Shown piece by piece: positions 1-8,131 of a stretch of 25,361 nucleotides of DNA. The stretch comes from a bacterium (lineage in GTDB: Bacteria; Patescibacteria; Paceibacteria; UBA9973; UBA6065). The first letter of the stretch is position 1. Every line of letters starts with the position of its first letter. A model generated the notes under the pieces. The model was not told the origin of the DNA, did not search any database, and saw only the letters and a program-made list of their open reading frames with translations. The translations under genes were made by a program, and so were the position numbers. Location of the stretch: assembly GCA_030680695.1 (NCBI GenBank), contig JAUXUT010000104.1:1-25361 (forward strand), given 5' to 3'.

Positions 1-2
1 CT

Positions 3-134
3 GACTTCCAATCAGTTTCCAAGAAAGAGATTGAACAGGCTATGGCAAGGCTGAATTTCAGACCACGAAAAACCCTTCGTTTCAAAACACCCTTTGAGGT
101 GTTCTGTCATTCATCTGTTGCACTTACCAGTTGA
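3..134 (+). CDS. IS30-family transposase, C-terminal end (cut by window edge)
   Basis: This open frame runs in from the left edge and stops with TGA at 132-134, giving the last 43 residues. The stretch reads LNFRPRKTLRFKTPFEVF, the typical end of IS30-family DDE transposases, where an RPRKTL motif is followed by TPxEVF. The catalytic residues would lie outside the window. It is the only transposase-like frame on the plus strand at this edge and marks a mobile element next to the end of the polysaccharide locus. Whether the full copy is intact cannot be judged. Confidence 0.8.
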   Translation, partial: DFQSVSKKEIEQAMARLNFRPRKTLRFKTPFEVFCHSSVALTS

Positions 135-140
135 ATTCAC
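117..140 (+). repeat. Probable terminal inverted repeat of the IS30-like element
   Basis: The sequence GTTGCACTTACCAGTTGAAT overlaps the transposase stop codon and resembles the usual IS30-family end, in which a GTTGCACTT..AGTTGAATTC block closes the element right after the gene. The partner repeat is outside the window. Confidence 0.55.
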
Positions 141-154
141 AGTGCTTATTACCC

Positions 155-189
155 TGTGGGCTGTGGTTAAATCTTTTGGCCAGCCCACA
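155..189. repeat. Short inverted repeat between the IS30 end and the polysaccharide locus
   Basis: TGTGGGCTG at 155-163 is complementary to CAGCCCACA at 181-189, a perfect 9-bp stem with a 17-base loop. It lies downstream of the last gene of the minus-strand locus, so it could help end transcription. It lacks a clear T-run, so a terminator role is only a guess. The rest of 141-307 holds nothing recognisable. Confidence 0.35.
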
Positions 190-307
190 AGATTAGCCAC
201 TCCTGCGAATTGTACTACGCCTTATTCTTGCGCTCATCATCTGAAACATAAGAGTTGAAGGCAAGTTTACCATAAGCAGTGTTGCATCATAAAGACTCCG
301 TTTTCAT

Positions 308-1663
308 TTACGCGCCTTTCCCACTCAGAACAACCCAGACTGTTTTCAACAGGATATAGAAGTCCATCCACAGGGACCAGTTGCTAACGTAATAATCATC
401 CATTCTTAGGCGCTGTTCGAATGTTGTTTTATGCCTTCCCATGACTTGCCACCAGCCTGTCAAGCCTGGCTGGATACGCAGGATGATCGGCGCATAGCTG
501 CCCATCTTGTTTAATTCAGATGGCAAATAGGCGCGCGGCCCAATTACACTCATGTCGCCTTTTAGCACATTCAACAACTGTGGAAGTTCATCCAGGCTAA
601 ATCGGCGCAGCCATTTTCCCACCCGAGTGATGCGCGGATCATTTGTCAGTTTATGATATTTCTTATATTCAGCCCGAGCGGCAGAATCTTTCTGCAAGAG
701 TTTACTTAACCTTTGTTCAGCGTTCACCGCCATCGTGCGAAATTTAATAATGTTAAAACGCTTGAAACCTCTGCCAAGACGTTCCTGGTGGAAAAATATT
801 CGGCCGGGCGAGTCGAAAAAGATAAGCAGGCATAGAATGCCTAAAAGAGGGAGCAGCATGATTGAAAGCGCCAAGCTGATCCCTACATCCATCAGGCGCT
901 TGGTCAACCTGGCAAATCTATTGAAAAGGTTGTAATGGAACTCCAAACCTAATTGCCCATCTAAATCGCGAGGTTCAACCCACACAGAACCGAGATTATC
1001 CTTTTGCCTGACCAGAATAACTTTACGAAAATTCGAATTCAATATCCGCGCATAATTGGCTACAGACAATCCGGGTGATGGCGCAAATATCGCTATCTCC
1101 ATTTGAGTATCCATCCTGCCGCGTTTAATTGCATTGACAGGCAATACCGTTGTTGGCTGCCATCCCAGGCGCCGCATTCGTTTTAGGGAGCCTACAATTT
1201 GCTGTGCATAGGCACCATCCCCAAATACCACAACCGGCGTGCCATACCAGGAGAATCTTGAAATAATATTACGTAATATAAAATGGCCTAGCGGCAATAG
1301 GACCAGAGCCAGAAACCAGCTGAACAAAAGAAACGCGCGGGAAATATCCTGGAAGGGTTTATTTAGATAAGAAACGACCGCCAGAAAAAAGAAAACCAGC
1401 GTAACAGATTTGGACATGCGCCCCAGTTCTTTTACCGCGGTCATGCCATAACCGGGATAAAGTCCCTCGATCATAAAAACAACAATTCCAAACAGAATTC
1501 CCAGTTGTACCAGAGGCGCCACCGTTTGCCATATTAAATTGCCGTCAATCAGGGGTGTAAACGCGTTTCGAAGGAGGGCGGCCAGCCGGAAGACCCCATA
1601 AAGAATGACCGCGTCGCTGATCATAAGTATGCCGCCAATGACCCAACTTTTTCTATAGCCCAT
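308..1663 (-). CDS. Undecaprenyl-phosphate sugar phosphotransferase (WbaP/WcaJ-type initiating enzyme)
   Basis: This 451-residue membrane enzyme would transfer a sugar-1-phosphate from a nucleotide sugar to undecaprenyl phosphate, the first step of repeat-unit synthesis at the inner face of the membrane. The N-terminal third has several hydrophobic segments (about 6-30, 48-68, 87-101, 109-129), followed by a soluble domain with a GDGAYA-like nucleotide-binding turn near 148. The catalytic bacterial sugar transferase domain starts at about 253 (KRLMDVG, then a hydrophobic hairpin). It keeps KFRTM (307-311), the DP pair (342-343), DELPQLLNVLKGDMS (358-372) and IGPR (374-377). Length and layout match the polyisoprenyl glycosylphosphotransferase family. 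The ATG follows AAGGA at a good distance. It is the last gene of the locus, a common position. Substrate (galactose, glucose or other) cannot be told. Confidence 0.9.
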   Translation of the reverse strand: MGYRKSWVIGGILMISDAVILYGVFRLAALLRNAFTPLIDGNLIWQTVAPLVQLGILFGIVVFMIEGLYPGYGMTAVKELGRMSKSVTLVFFFLAVVSYLNKPFQDISRAFLLFSWFLALVLLPLGHFILRNIISRFSWYGTPVVVFGDGAYAQQIVGSLKRMRRLGWQPTTVLPVNAIKRGRMDTQMEIAIFAPSPGLSVANYARILNSNFRKVILVRQKDNLGSVWVEPRDLDGQLGLEFHYNLFNRFARLTKRLMDVGISLALSIMLLPLLGILCLLIFFDSPGRIFFHQERLGRGFKRFNIIKFRTMAVNAEQRLSKLLQKDSAARAEYKKYHKLTNDPRITRVGKWLRRFSLDELPQLLNVLKGDMSVIGPRAYLPSELNKMGSYAPIILRIQPGLTGWWQVMGRHKTTFEQRLRMDDYYVSNWSLWMDFYILLKTVWVVLSGKGA

Positions 1664-1692
1664 TTTTATCCTTCAGGATTATACCTAAAGAT

Positions 1693-2010
1693 TTATGTTT
1701 CGACATGATTGGTCATATATTCACAATAATCATTAAGCACTTTTTCCCTTGACCAGTTTGCAGCAACCCAGGACAGTCCTTTTTTTCCGAGTGAACGCCT
1801 CCGTTCGGGATCATCTGCCAACCTAAGGATAGCCTCCGCCAGAGCCAGGGCATCTCCCGGGGGCGCCACCACTCCCAACCGTCCCAGGATCTCAGCTACT
1901 TCGGTACCTGGGTTGGCAGCAGCAATGATTGCTTTGCCGCTGGCTAACATGCCGGAAAGTTTGGAAGGCATGACCAAATCTGCAGCGTCCGCCCGCTGTG
2001 GGTGAAATTC
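1693..2010 (-). pseudogene. C-terminal remnant of a WcaI-like GT4 glycosyltransferase
   Basis: Only the end of a glycosyltransferase is left. The readable part begins at about LVEFHPQRADAADLVMPSKL and continues with the sugar-nucleotide binding portion (SGMLASGKAI, PGTE, VVAPPGDALALAEAI) to a normal stop. This is the last third of the GT-B fold of WcaI-like family 4 enzymes, which are normally about 400 residues. The only starts are an internal TTG or ATG inside the conserved region, so there is no proper N-terminus. Upstream in this frame the sequence runs into the final codons of the complete glycosyltransferase at 2013-3209, in a different frame. I infer that an original glycosyltransferase was replaced by the upstream one and left its tail behind. 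A functional short protein is possible but unlikely. Confidence 0.75.
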
Positions 2011-2012
2011 TA

Positions 2013-3209
2013 CTAAATTGTCTTCAGGATTGATTCAAATCGGTCGCCAATTGTTTGTATGTTAAAGGTATGTTCTGCATACGTCCTTGCATTGTGCGAA
2101 CACACCTCGCGCAATGCAGCGTCCTTGACGAGTTTCTCTGCAGAGATAATGAAGGCATCCACGTCCCCGGATGGAACTGCAAGCCCGGCATTATTATTGA
2201 TCACAATTTTTGCGGCCAAGTTATCCAGCGGAATGGCAAGCAATTGGGGCCGTGCGGCGCATAAATAGCTGAGCACTTTTGACGGGACAGAGAAAATCCC
2301 GGCATCTGGCTCCAGGGTTGTCACCAATACATCTCCGGAAGCCATGACATCAGGCATTTGTTTGAAGGATTGATAACCAAGCACCATCAAGTTTTCGAGT
2401 CCGAATTCGGTCTTTTTTTCCATCAGCCATGCGCCGCCAGGTCCTTCGGATATAACCACTACGCGGATATCTGGATTGCTATTGAAATGTAGTGCGAGTT
2501 GGAGCAACATGTCTGGGTTTTGTTTCAACCCCAAGCCTCCAGTATATAAGAAACAGAATTTGTCTTGAATACCGTGTTGATTGGACCAGGGGTTATTTTT
2601 TTCGCGAACGGGAAGTTCGTCAAGCGGAGCCCAATTGGGAATCACTGTGATCAGGCTCGAAGCTACCTGCCATTCCTGCACAATAGGCTTGAAGTCCTCT
2701 GAAATCAAGACCACCTGCTGGCTGGCGCGTAACATACGGCGTTCCAACTGTATATGATACCTGCCAACCAAAGCGCCCAAGACGGGAATCTTTCTGCTGA
2801 GAATTTTCATGGCTGCCAAGCCGCTTACATCCTGAAGCCAAAAAATGAATTTTGTCCCAACTTGACTACATGCTTTCATGATTATCTTTTGAGAATCAAG
2901 CGGTGTGTTGGCTGAGAGAAGGAAATCAGGCTTGAAGGTGTTAATACGCGCCGCCATTAAATTGCCGTATTCGATATCCTGAAACCAGCGCTTGATGTAT
3001 GAATATTTCCGAATGGGTTCTTTTGTGTAGACGCCTTCCACTGTAAACGTATCAGGATCGGATATTCTTTTTTCCAGATTTCCCTTGGGGGTATTGTTAT
3101 GCCCAAAATACAGATGCAACACTTCATACCCGCGGCGAGCCAGTTCACGGCTGAGTTGAACTTGAAAGGGATGTCCGGCATAATCATGGATTAGTACACG
3201 CTTGCTCAC
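2013..3209 (-). CDS. Glycosyltransferase family 4 (WcaI/WbuB-like)
   Basis: The 398-residue protein has the two-lobed GT-B layout. An N-terminal acceptor lobe starts MSKRVLIHDYAGHPFQVQLS. After a linker (PNWAPLDELP), a C-terminal donor lobe contains FLYTGGLGLKQNPDMLL and a family-4-like end (PSKVLSYLCAARP, GLAVPSGD). It should add a sugar from a nucleotide donor to the lipid-linked repeat unit on the cytoplasmic side. The start is GTG at 3209, three bases after the stop of the epimerase gene upstream, so translation is probably coupled. The C-terminus ends at 2013 beside the broken glycosyltransferase tail. Donor and linkage cannot be read. Confidence 0.85.
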   Translation of the reverse strand: MSKRVLIHDYAGHPFQVQLSRELARRGYEVLHLYFGHNNTPKGNLEKRISDPDTFTVEGVYTKEPIRKYSYIKRWFQDIEYGNLMAARINTFKPDFLLSANTPLDSQKIIMKACSQVGTKFIFWLQDVSGLAAMKILSRKIPVLGALVGRYHIQLERRMLRASQQVVLISEDFKPIVQEWQVASSLITVIPNWAPLDELPVREKNNPWSNQHGIQDKFCFLYTGGLGLKQNPDMLLQLALHFNSNPDIRVVVISEGPGGAWLMEKKTEFGLENLMVLGYQSFKQMPDVMASGDVLVTTLEPDAGIFSVPSKVLSYLCAARPQLLAIPLDNLAAKIVINNNAGLAVPSGDVDAFIISAEKLVKDAALREVCSHNARTYAEHTFNIQTIGDRFESILKTI

Positions 3210-3212
3210 TAA

Positions 3213-4262
3213 TTAAATCCGATCAGTTACCACGGGTTTGCCCGCTTTTTGAAGATGGAATTGTTCTTCAATCCATGCATATGTTTTTGCCATCCCATCG
3301 CGAAGCTTTGTGTTGGGCTGCCATCCTAATACGGATTGGATGAAGGTGTTATCGCTGCTACGCCCGGCAACGCCGCGCGGCGCAGTCAGGTCGTAATGCC
3401 GCACCAGTTTTATTCCGGCAATGTCTTCACAAATATCAACCAGTTCGTTGATCGTGACCATCTCAGCGGAACCCAGGTTAATCGGAGTAGCAATCAACTT
3501 ATCGCAATGCATAATCATATCAATGCCTTTGATGGCGTCACCGATCCATTGAAAACTGCGCGTCTGCAAACCGTCGCCCCAGATCATGATTTTGTGCTCG
3601 CCACTATCTTTTGCCTGTATCACTTTACGGGCGATGGCTGCCGGGGCTTTCTCGCGCCCACCATCCCAGGTACCGTTTGGCCCGTAAACATTGTGGTAGC
3701 GCGGAATAAAGGTCTTCATGCCGCGTTCAGCCCAATACTCCTCGCAAAACATTTCTGAGAGCAATTTCTCCCAACCATAGCCGCGCTCTGCCATTGCCGG
3801 GTAGGCGTCTGATTCTTTGAGGGCGCGCACATTCGGGTCTTTTTGCAGGTCGGCATTATAGACACAGGCTGATGATGAATATAAATAGCGGCGGGCACCC
3901 GCGCGATAGGACGCTTCTATTAAATGGGCATTGATCAAAACACTGCGCAAACACTCGACGCGGAAACGCTCAATAAAGCCCATGCCACCCATATCTGCCG
4001 CAAAGTTATAAACTTCCACGGCGTCTTCCACGGCTTTGGCGGCGTTATTTTGATCGCTCAGGTCAAGGCACAGGTTTTCGACATCTGTCGTGCGCTGATA
4101 CCAATACGGCAGGGGCTTTTTATCCACCGCGCGGATACGCTTAAAGCCCTGTTCGTGAAAATAACGCGCAAGCGAGCCGCCGATGAAGCCGCCTGCGCCA
4201 GCGATCACAATCAGGTCGTCCTTGCGAAGTTCAGGGTCTGTTGATGCGGTCATGTTATTCAT
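3213..4262 (-). CDS. NAD-dependent epimerase resembling GDP-mannose 3,5-epimerase
   Basis: An extended short-chain dehydrogenase with a Rossmann motif GAGGFIGG near the N-terminus. The framework closely follows GDP-mannose 3,5-epimerase as known from plants: FNLAADMGGMGF-type sequence, a cysteine in SSSACVY (Cys133), Tyr162-x3-Lys166 in GYGWEK, YGPNGTWDGGREKAPAA with Lys205, and WGDGLQTRSF. The Cys, Tyr, Lys and second Lys correspond to the four catalytic positions described for the plant enzyme. It would convert GDP-mannose to GDP-L-galactose or GDP-L-gulose for the repeat unit. I chose ATG 4262 (MNNMTAS) over the longer frame to 4313 because GGAG sits 9 bases upstream. The protein is then 349 residues. 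A related nucleotide-sugar epimerase with another substrate remains possible. Confidence 0.82.
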   Translation of the reverse strand: MNNMTASTDPELRKDDLIVIAGAGGFIGGSLARYFHEQGFKRIRAVDKKPLPYWYQRTTDVENLCLDLSDQNNAAKAVEDAVEVYNFAADMGGMGFIERFRVECLRSVLINAHLIEASYRAGARRYLYSSSACVYNADLQKDPNVRALKESDAYPAMAERGYGWEKLLSEMFCEEYWAERGMKTFIPRYHNVYGPNGTWDGGREKAPAAIARKVIQAKDSGEHKIMIWGDGLQTRSFQWIGDAIKGIDMIMHCDKLIATPINLGSAEMVTINELVDICEDIAGIKLVRHYDLTAPRGVAGRSSDNTFIQSVLGWQPNTKLRDGMAKTYAWIEEQFHLQKAGKPVVTDRI

Positions 4263-4363
4263 AAGATGTTTCTCCGTAGTAGATTTATGCGTAATAAATA
4301 GCCGTCGGTACAAGATTTTAACGGCAAAGAGTCGATGCGTTTTCAGGGCATACCAGCATCTTA

Positions 4364-5212
4364 TTATGCAGTATCCTCATCTGGATAGTATGACCAATAC
4401 CCTGACATATCCTTTCTTGTGAACGCTCCGGCATTATGATGCCATGTCGGATGCGTATTTCTTTCAGACCAAGGCCCAATATAATACTCACCCAACGCCA
4501 AGCCGGTCCCAGCCCCTATTATTCCCGGCGGTGTTTGATTAAATCTTATTTTCCAATATTTTTCGGAATAAAACAATGCACAGTAATCCGTTCCTACCGC
4601 TTCATCAATAAATATATATCCCTTGTCAACCAAATTCGGCCATATGTACCTTACACAAGTGTCCAAACTAGCCTCGAGATCGACGTCGAGAAAAGCAAGC
4701 AAAACAGGCGAGTGTAAATAAGGTAAGGTCTCTTCAAACCATCCTTTAACGAATTCACAAGATTCAATTTCTCCGTAACGGAAAATATTCCTTTTGACTT
4801 CTTCTAAAGCGCCACAATAGTCCCCTTTTTTATAGTTTTGCGCTTCACGATCTCCAATAGCGCCTTCGGGTAACCCCTCGAAAGAATCAAATATCAATAA
4901 TTTTCTGCCAACAATATTACAAACAAGGGAGAGATTGGCGGCGCATCCGCCTTTCCAGGTCCCACATTCAATAATATCGCCACACACATCAGGGGGAGTC
5001 TCAAGTATCTTTAAGGCCATAACCATATGTGACTTGTATGAAGTTCCGGTGCGAATACGAACGGTATTCAAAAACATTCTGAAACCGAGACCCAGCTTTT
5101 TAAGCAGTGTGAATTTATATTTTTTATGAATGTGTTTTGAATTAAGAATAAAGAGAATAGATATAGGGATGCTCAGTACATAATATGCTTTCATAAAGAA
5201 TCGCGAGACCAT
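4364..5212 (-). CDS. TylF/MycF-type class I methyltransferase
   Basis: The 282-residue protein carries the SAM-binding opening of the macrocin O-methyltransferase family (DIIECGTWKGGCAANLS, about residues 79-95), then LLIFDSFEGLPE, the acidic LAFLDVDLEAS motif and GYIFIDEA, which resemble the metal-dependent active site of TylF-like sugar O-methyltransferases. An N-terminal hydrophobic stretch (FFMKAYYVLSIPISILFIL) may anchor it to the membrane. The likely role is O-methylation of a sugar in the polysaccharide. The ATG has an AAGGAG site five bases upstream. The 100 bp between this gene and the epimerase gene downstream holds nothing recognisable. Confidence 0.85.
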   Translation of the reverse strand: MVSRFFMKAYYVLSIPISILFILNSKHIHKKYKFTLLKKLGLGFRMFLNTVRIRTGTSYKSHMVMALKILETPPDVCGDIIECGTWKGGCAANLSLVCNIVGRKLLIFDSFEGLPEGAIGDREAQNYKKGDYCGALEEVKRNIFRYGEIESCEFVKGWFEETLPYLHSPVLLAFLDVDLEASLDTCVRYIWPNLVDKGYIFIDEAVGTDYCALFYSEKYWKIRFNQTPPGIIGAGTGLALGEYYIGPWSERNTHPTWHHNAGAFTRKDMSGYWSYYPDEDTA

Positions 5213-5287
5213 TTGAACTCCTTAAGATTTTATGGGTAATCGAACTTGGGTCGAGACCTACGATAAGAGGTTTTACGGTTTTATTCC

Positions 5288-6010
5288 TCAATTATTCTTT
5301 TGGGAAAATAGAAAATCACCTTGTATCGCCCTGCCATTTTTTTTATAATACAGATTGTGGATACCGCTTAATATAAAATTTCTTTGCTCCAGCCATGCGA
5401 TAATCTGATGCGCGAGCGCCTGGCCTTCATACAACTCGATAAAAGAGCATTCTATGTATAGATACGAAAATTTATCAAGAATGTCTTCGCAGCCTTGTAA
5501 CACATCCAATTCAAAACCTTGCACATCAATTTTCAAGAGCGAGGCGGGTGGTATGGATATATCCCCAAGCGCTTGGGACAAAGGCAGAACGGTTACCTGG
5601 CGTGTTTCTTTTTCAGTTGCGCCGGGGAACATGTTGGATTGCGTCTCCATGATGGGCAACATAGACGAAGAGTCGTCATCCTTGGTTACATGTATGGCGG
5701 CAGTCTTTTTCTCCCGCCCAAGGGCACAGGCATGCAATGTTACATTAGGATCATTACTAAAAATTCGTTTGAAGATATGCGCCGGTTCTTCCAAAGGTTC
5801 AAAGGAATGGATCTTTGCTCGTGGGAACACTTTGCGGGAAATTAACGCAAATTGACCGCGGTTAGCACCTACATCTACAATGAAATCAAAATTAAATCCC
5901 TGCAACACCAATCTATGTTCAGTACCCGCCGCTACGCCCTTCATCAGAGCCGAAACAAGAAAGGGGTCCGAAATGATTTGGCCTAATTTTATTAGTCTTA
6001 ACCAGAACAT
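5288..6010 (-). CDS. FkbM-family methyltransferase
   Basis: A 240-residue SAM-dependent methyltransferase of the FkbM type. It shows DFIVDVGANRGQFAL (motif I, about 44-58), HSFEPL (motif II), and SLLKIDVQGFELDVLQG, the hallmark KIDVxGxE block of this family. Such enzymes are frequent in polysaccharide and glycolipid loci and methylate hydroxyl groups of sugars. The gene lies between two other methyltransferase genes. GGAAG lies upstream of the ATG. Confidence 0.85.
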   Translation of the reverse strand: MFWLRLIKLGQIISDPFLVSALMKGVAAGTEHRLVLQGFNFDFIVDVGANRGQFALISRKVFPRAKIHSFEPLEEPAHIFKRIFSNDPNVTLHACALGREKKTAAIHVTKDDDSSSMLPIMETQSNMFPGATEKETRQVTVLPLSQALGDISIPPASLLKIDVQGFELDVLQGCEDILDKFSYLYIECSFIELYEGQALAHQIIAWLEQRNFILSGIHNLYYKKNGRAIQGDFLFSQKNN

Positions 6011-6204
6011 GATTTACTTCCGTTGGGTTTTTATTATCAAACAAGCACCGAGACCGTACCAATCACACAATTACTACCGACATAAAATGTGTCGAAAATA
6101 ATTTTGGGCGAATATGCCCAATCAATATTTAATCAGCATGGGGGCAAGATTCACCTGTGAGCAGACGATGATTTATCAAAGCACACCGCGTCATGGATCG
6201 GCAT

Positions 6205-7032
6205 TTAGTTCACCGGCTGTTTCTGGGCAATAATTGCAAATGTATTTTTCATGCCTACCAAAGCGCCTATAGGCTGAAAAAGGCGACTCTGAGTGCTAAA
6301 ATAAGGCACGACGCGACAATCAAAGTCGTGTTCTCTAAAAAATTCACAAATATCCTCTTGGTCAACGCCATTTCTTATTACATGGTATTCAACATTATCG
6401 TGTAGTACATCTTCAAGATAAATTCCGCGAGCACGTCGTATTCGTCGCTTTATGCCACCTAATACATCTCCCCTAAAAACACGCCATGAAAAGTAAGCCA
6501 ATTGGCTAAACGTCATAGTAGCTTTTCCAACGGTATCATACCGAAGCGGGTCTTGGAAGGAAAAGAATTGTCCATAAGGGCTTAAAACCGTTACTATTTC
6601 CTTAATCATTCCCATATAATCGGGCACATGGTGTAAGAATGAATTGAGAACAACGATATCGTACTTCGCGCTCTTATGTTTTAGAGTAATGTTTATGTCT
6701 TCGCACCGTACCTCCAACATGTCGCCAAAACGTTCACATTTGACTCTTAGCGCGTCAAGCTGTCCATTTGAGATATCAACAGCAACCACTTTTGCACCAA
6801 GTTCCAGAAACGGTAAAGTGACTGACCCTTCGCCAGCGCCTAAATCCAAAACTTTGGGGAGATTGGCATGTTTTTTTGCATCATCGAAAACCTGAACGAC
6901 CAATTTGCCGTAAAGCGTTCTTAATGAAGCGTGTTTAATATGCGGTGCGCCATCGATATATGTCTTGGTCGCTTCTGCATTGTAAGTCAAATCATTTGCT
7001 AGTGCGGCTATTCGGTTAATTCTTTCATCCAT
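6205..7032 (-). CDS. Class I SAM-dependent methyltransferase (UbiE/type-11-like)
   Basis: The protein contains KVLDLGAGEGSVTLPFLE (SAM-binding glycine-rich loop), an acidic end of the second strand (VVAVDIS), CEDINI and YDIVVLNSFLHHVPD, the order typical of small-molecule methyltransferases of the UbiE/methyltransf_11 type. I start it at ATG 7032 (MDERINRIAALAND), which has AGGTGAT just upstream. The frame is open to an ATG at 7071 with a poor site. With the shorter start it has 275 residues. It is the third methyltransferase in the locus, so the repeat unit may be multiply methylated. Substrate unknown. The gap of about 190 bp to the FkbM gene holds nothing clear. Confidence 0.82.
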   Translation of the reverse strand: MDERINRIAALANDLTYNAEATKTYIDGAPHIKHASLRTLYGKLVVQVFDDAKKHANLPKVLDLGAGEGSVTLPFLELGAKVVAVDISNGQLDALRVKCERFGDMLEVRCEDINITLKHKSAKYDIVVLNSFLHHVPDYMGMIKEIVTVLSPYGQFFSFQDPLRYDTVGKATMTFSQLAYFSWRVFRGDVLGGIKRRIRRARGIYLEDVLHDNVEYHVIRNGVDQEDICEFFREHDFDCRVVPYFSTQSRLFQPIGALVGMKNTFAIIAQKQPVN

Positions 7033-7115
7033 TCTATCACCTTTTGGCGCAGGCATCTCTTTCACGATCATCTTTCAAGAGATCTATAGTCAAATAATAC
7101 TACGCCAGTTTCAAT

Positions 7116-8096
7116 TTATTTCCAAACTCTGCCCTTGTTTTTTAACCACAAGACAGTTTCAGCAATTCCCTGATCCAAGGAATATGGTGGAGCGCCAAAT
7201 TGTTTAATCACTGTATCAATAGGAACGGGATTTGTAGTAGTAAGATTGAAGTACCTTGGAGAATTCATCGGAAATCGAATATTAATCTTTTCAAAGATAT
7301 CGCCAATCCTTGCAAGAAAAAAAATCCATTCTTTCGGAATTTTGGGTGTTTGGCGGGCAATTAAAGCCAGTGAAAATGAGTCGATCCATTCCGACTGTTT
7401 AATTGGCTCATCTCCCAAATAAAATACGCGCTTGTCCACTATATTTGGCGGGGCATTTAATATTTTCCCTATACCCCAGACAACATTCTTCACATATCCA
7501 TAACTACGGATAACGGGGTCGTTTTTGGGGTGAAAATAAACTCCTCTTTTCATCATTGTCCAAAGACCGCCCGGCAGAAAGGGATGCCATGGCCCCCAAA
7601 CGGTTGTGGGACGGATGATTGTCCAGGTACAAGACAACTCGGCGCGCCGGGTCAACTGCTCGGTAATTACTTTACTTTCTCCGTACAAACCATGCGGCGC
7701 AAAATCTTCATCATGTTGTGGTAATCCGCTGCCTGGTTTTCGGACATGCTGGCTGGAAGTAATGACCACACGGGAAACACTGGCTGTCTTTTTTACAGCC
7801 TCCAAAACATTAGCAGTGCCAACAGTGTTATCTCGAAAATCATCCAGGCTTTTTCCTTCCATCGTAGCGCGAGCCGCTAAATGGACTATATGCGATGGTT
7901 GAAATTCTCTGAAAACTTCTTTTAGAGAATCAAGATCAAGGATATTACATTCACGCCAGTAGGCATTGTGAGTTTGCTTTTTGGGTTTTGCAATATCTAC
8001 ATTGATCAGCTCAATTCCTTTGGCAAGAAAACTATCAATCAAGTGCGTGCCAATAAAACCACTTCCGCCGGTACATAAAATCTTCATTGCGTCCAA
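7116..8096 (-). CDS. NAD-dependent nucleotide-sugar epimerase/dehydratase
   Basis: An extended SDR protein with the Rossmann motif TGGSGFIGTHLID at the start, DLDSLKEVF, HLAARATMEGKS, the active-site strand VVITSSQHV, YGESK as the catalytic Tyr-x3-Lys, and RPTTVWGPWHPF. This is the layout of UDP-sugar 4-epimerases and dehydratases, but no substrate-specific signature is clear. The family start MKILCTGG would be ATG 8087. The frame is also open to a TTG at 8096 with GGTG just upstream, so the start is uncertain by three codons. It sits between a glycosyltransferase gene and a methyltransferase gene, so it most likely supplies or modifies a donor sugar. Confidence 0.82.
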   Translation of the reverse strand: MDAMKILCTGGSGFIGTHLIDSFLAKGIELINVDIAKPKKQTHNAYWRECNILDLDSLKEVFREFQPSHIVHLAARATMEGKSLDDFRDNTVGTANVLEAVKKTASVSRVVITSSQHVRKPGSGLPQHDEDFAPHGLYGESKVITEQLTRRAELSCTWTIIRPTTVWGPWHPFLPGGLWTMMKRGVYFHPKNDPVIRSYGYVKNVVWGIGKILNAPPNIVDKRVFYLGDEPIKQSEWIDSFSLALIARQTPKIPKEWIFFLARIGDIFEKINIRFPMNSPRYFNLTTTNPVPIDTVIKQFGAPPYSLDQGIAETVLWLKNKGRVWK

Positions 8097-8131
8097 TTGT
8101 CACCATCCTGCATATAATCTCTATGGGGTCA

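Noticed and set aside
735..935. Plus-strand open frame inside the WbaP-like gene
   Set aside because: It lies antisense to the conserved sugar transferase domain, has no family pattern and no ribosome site of note.
3336..4244. Long plus-strand frames opposite the GDP-mannose 3,5-epimerase-like gene
   Set aside because: They mirror a strongly conserved gene; the predicted proteins show no recognisable motif.
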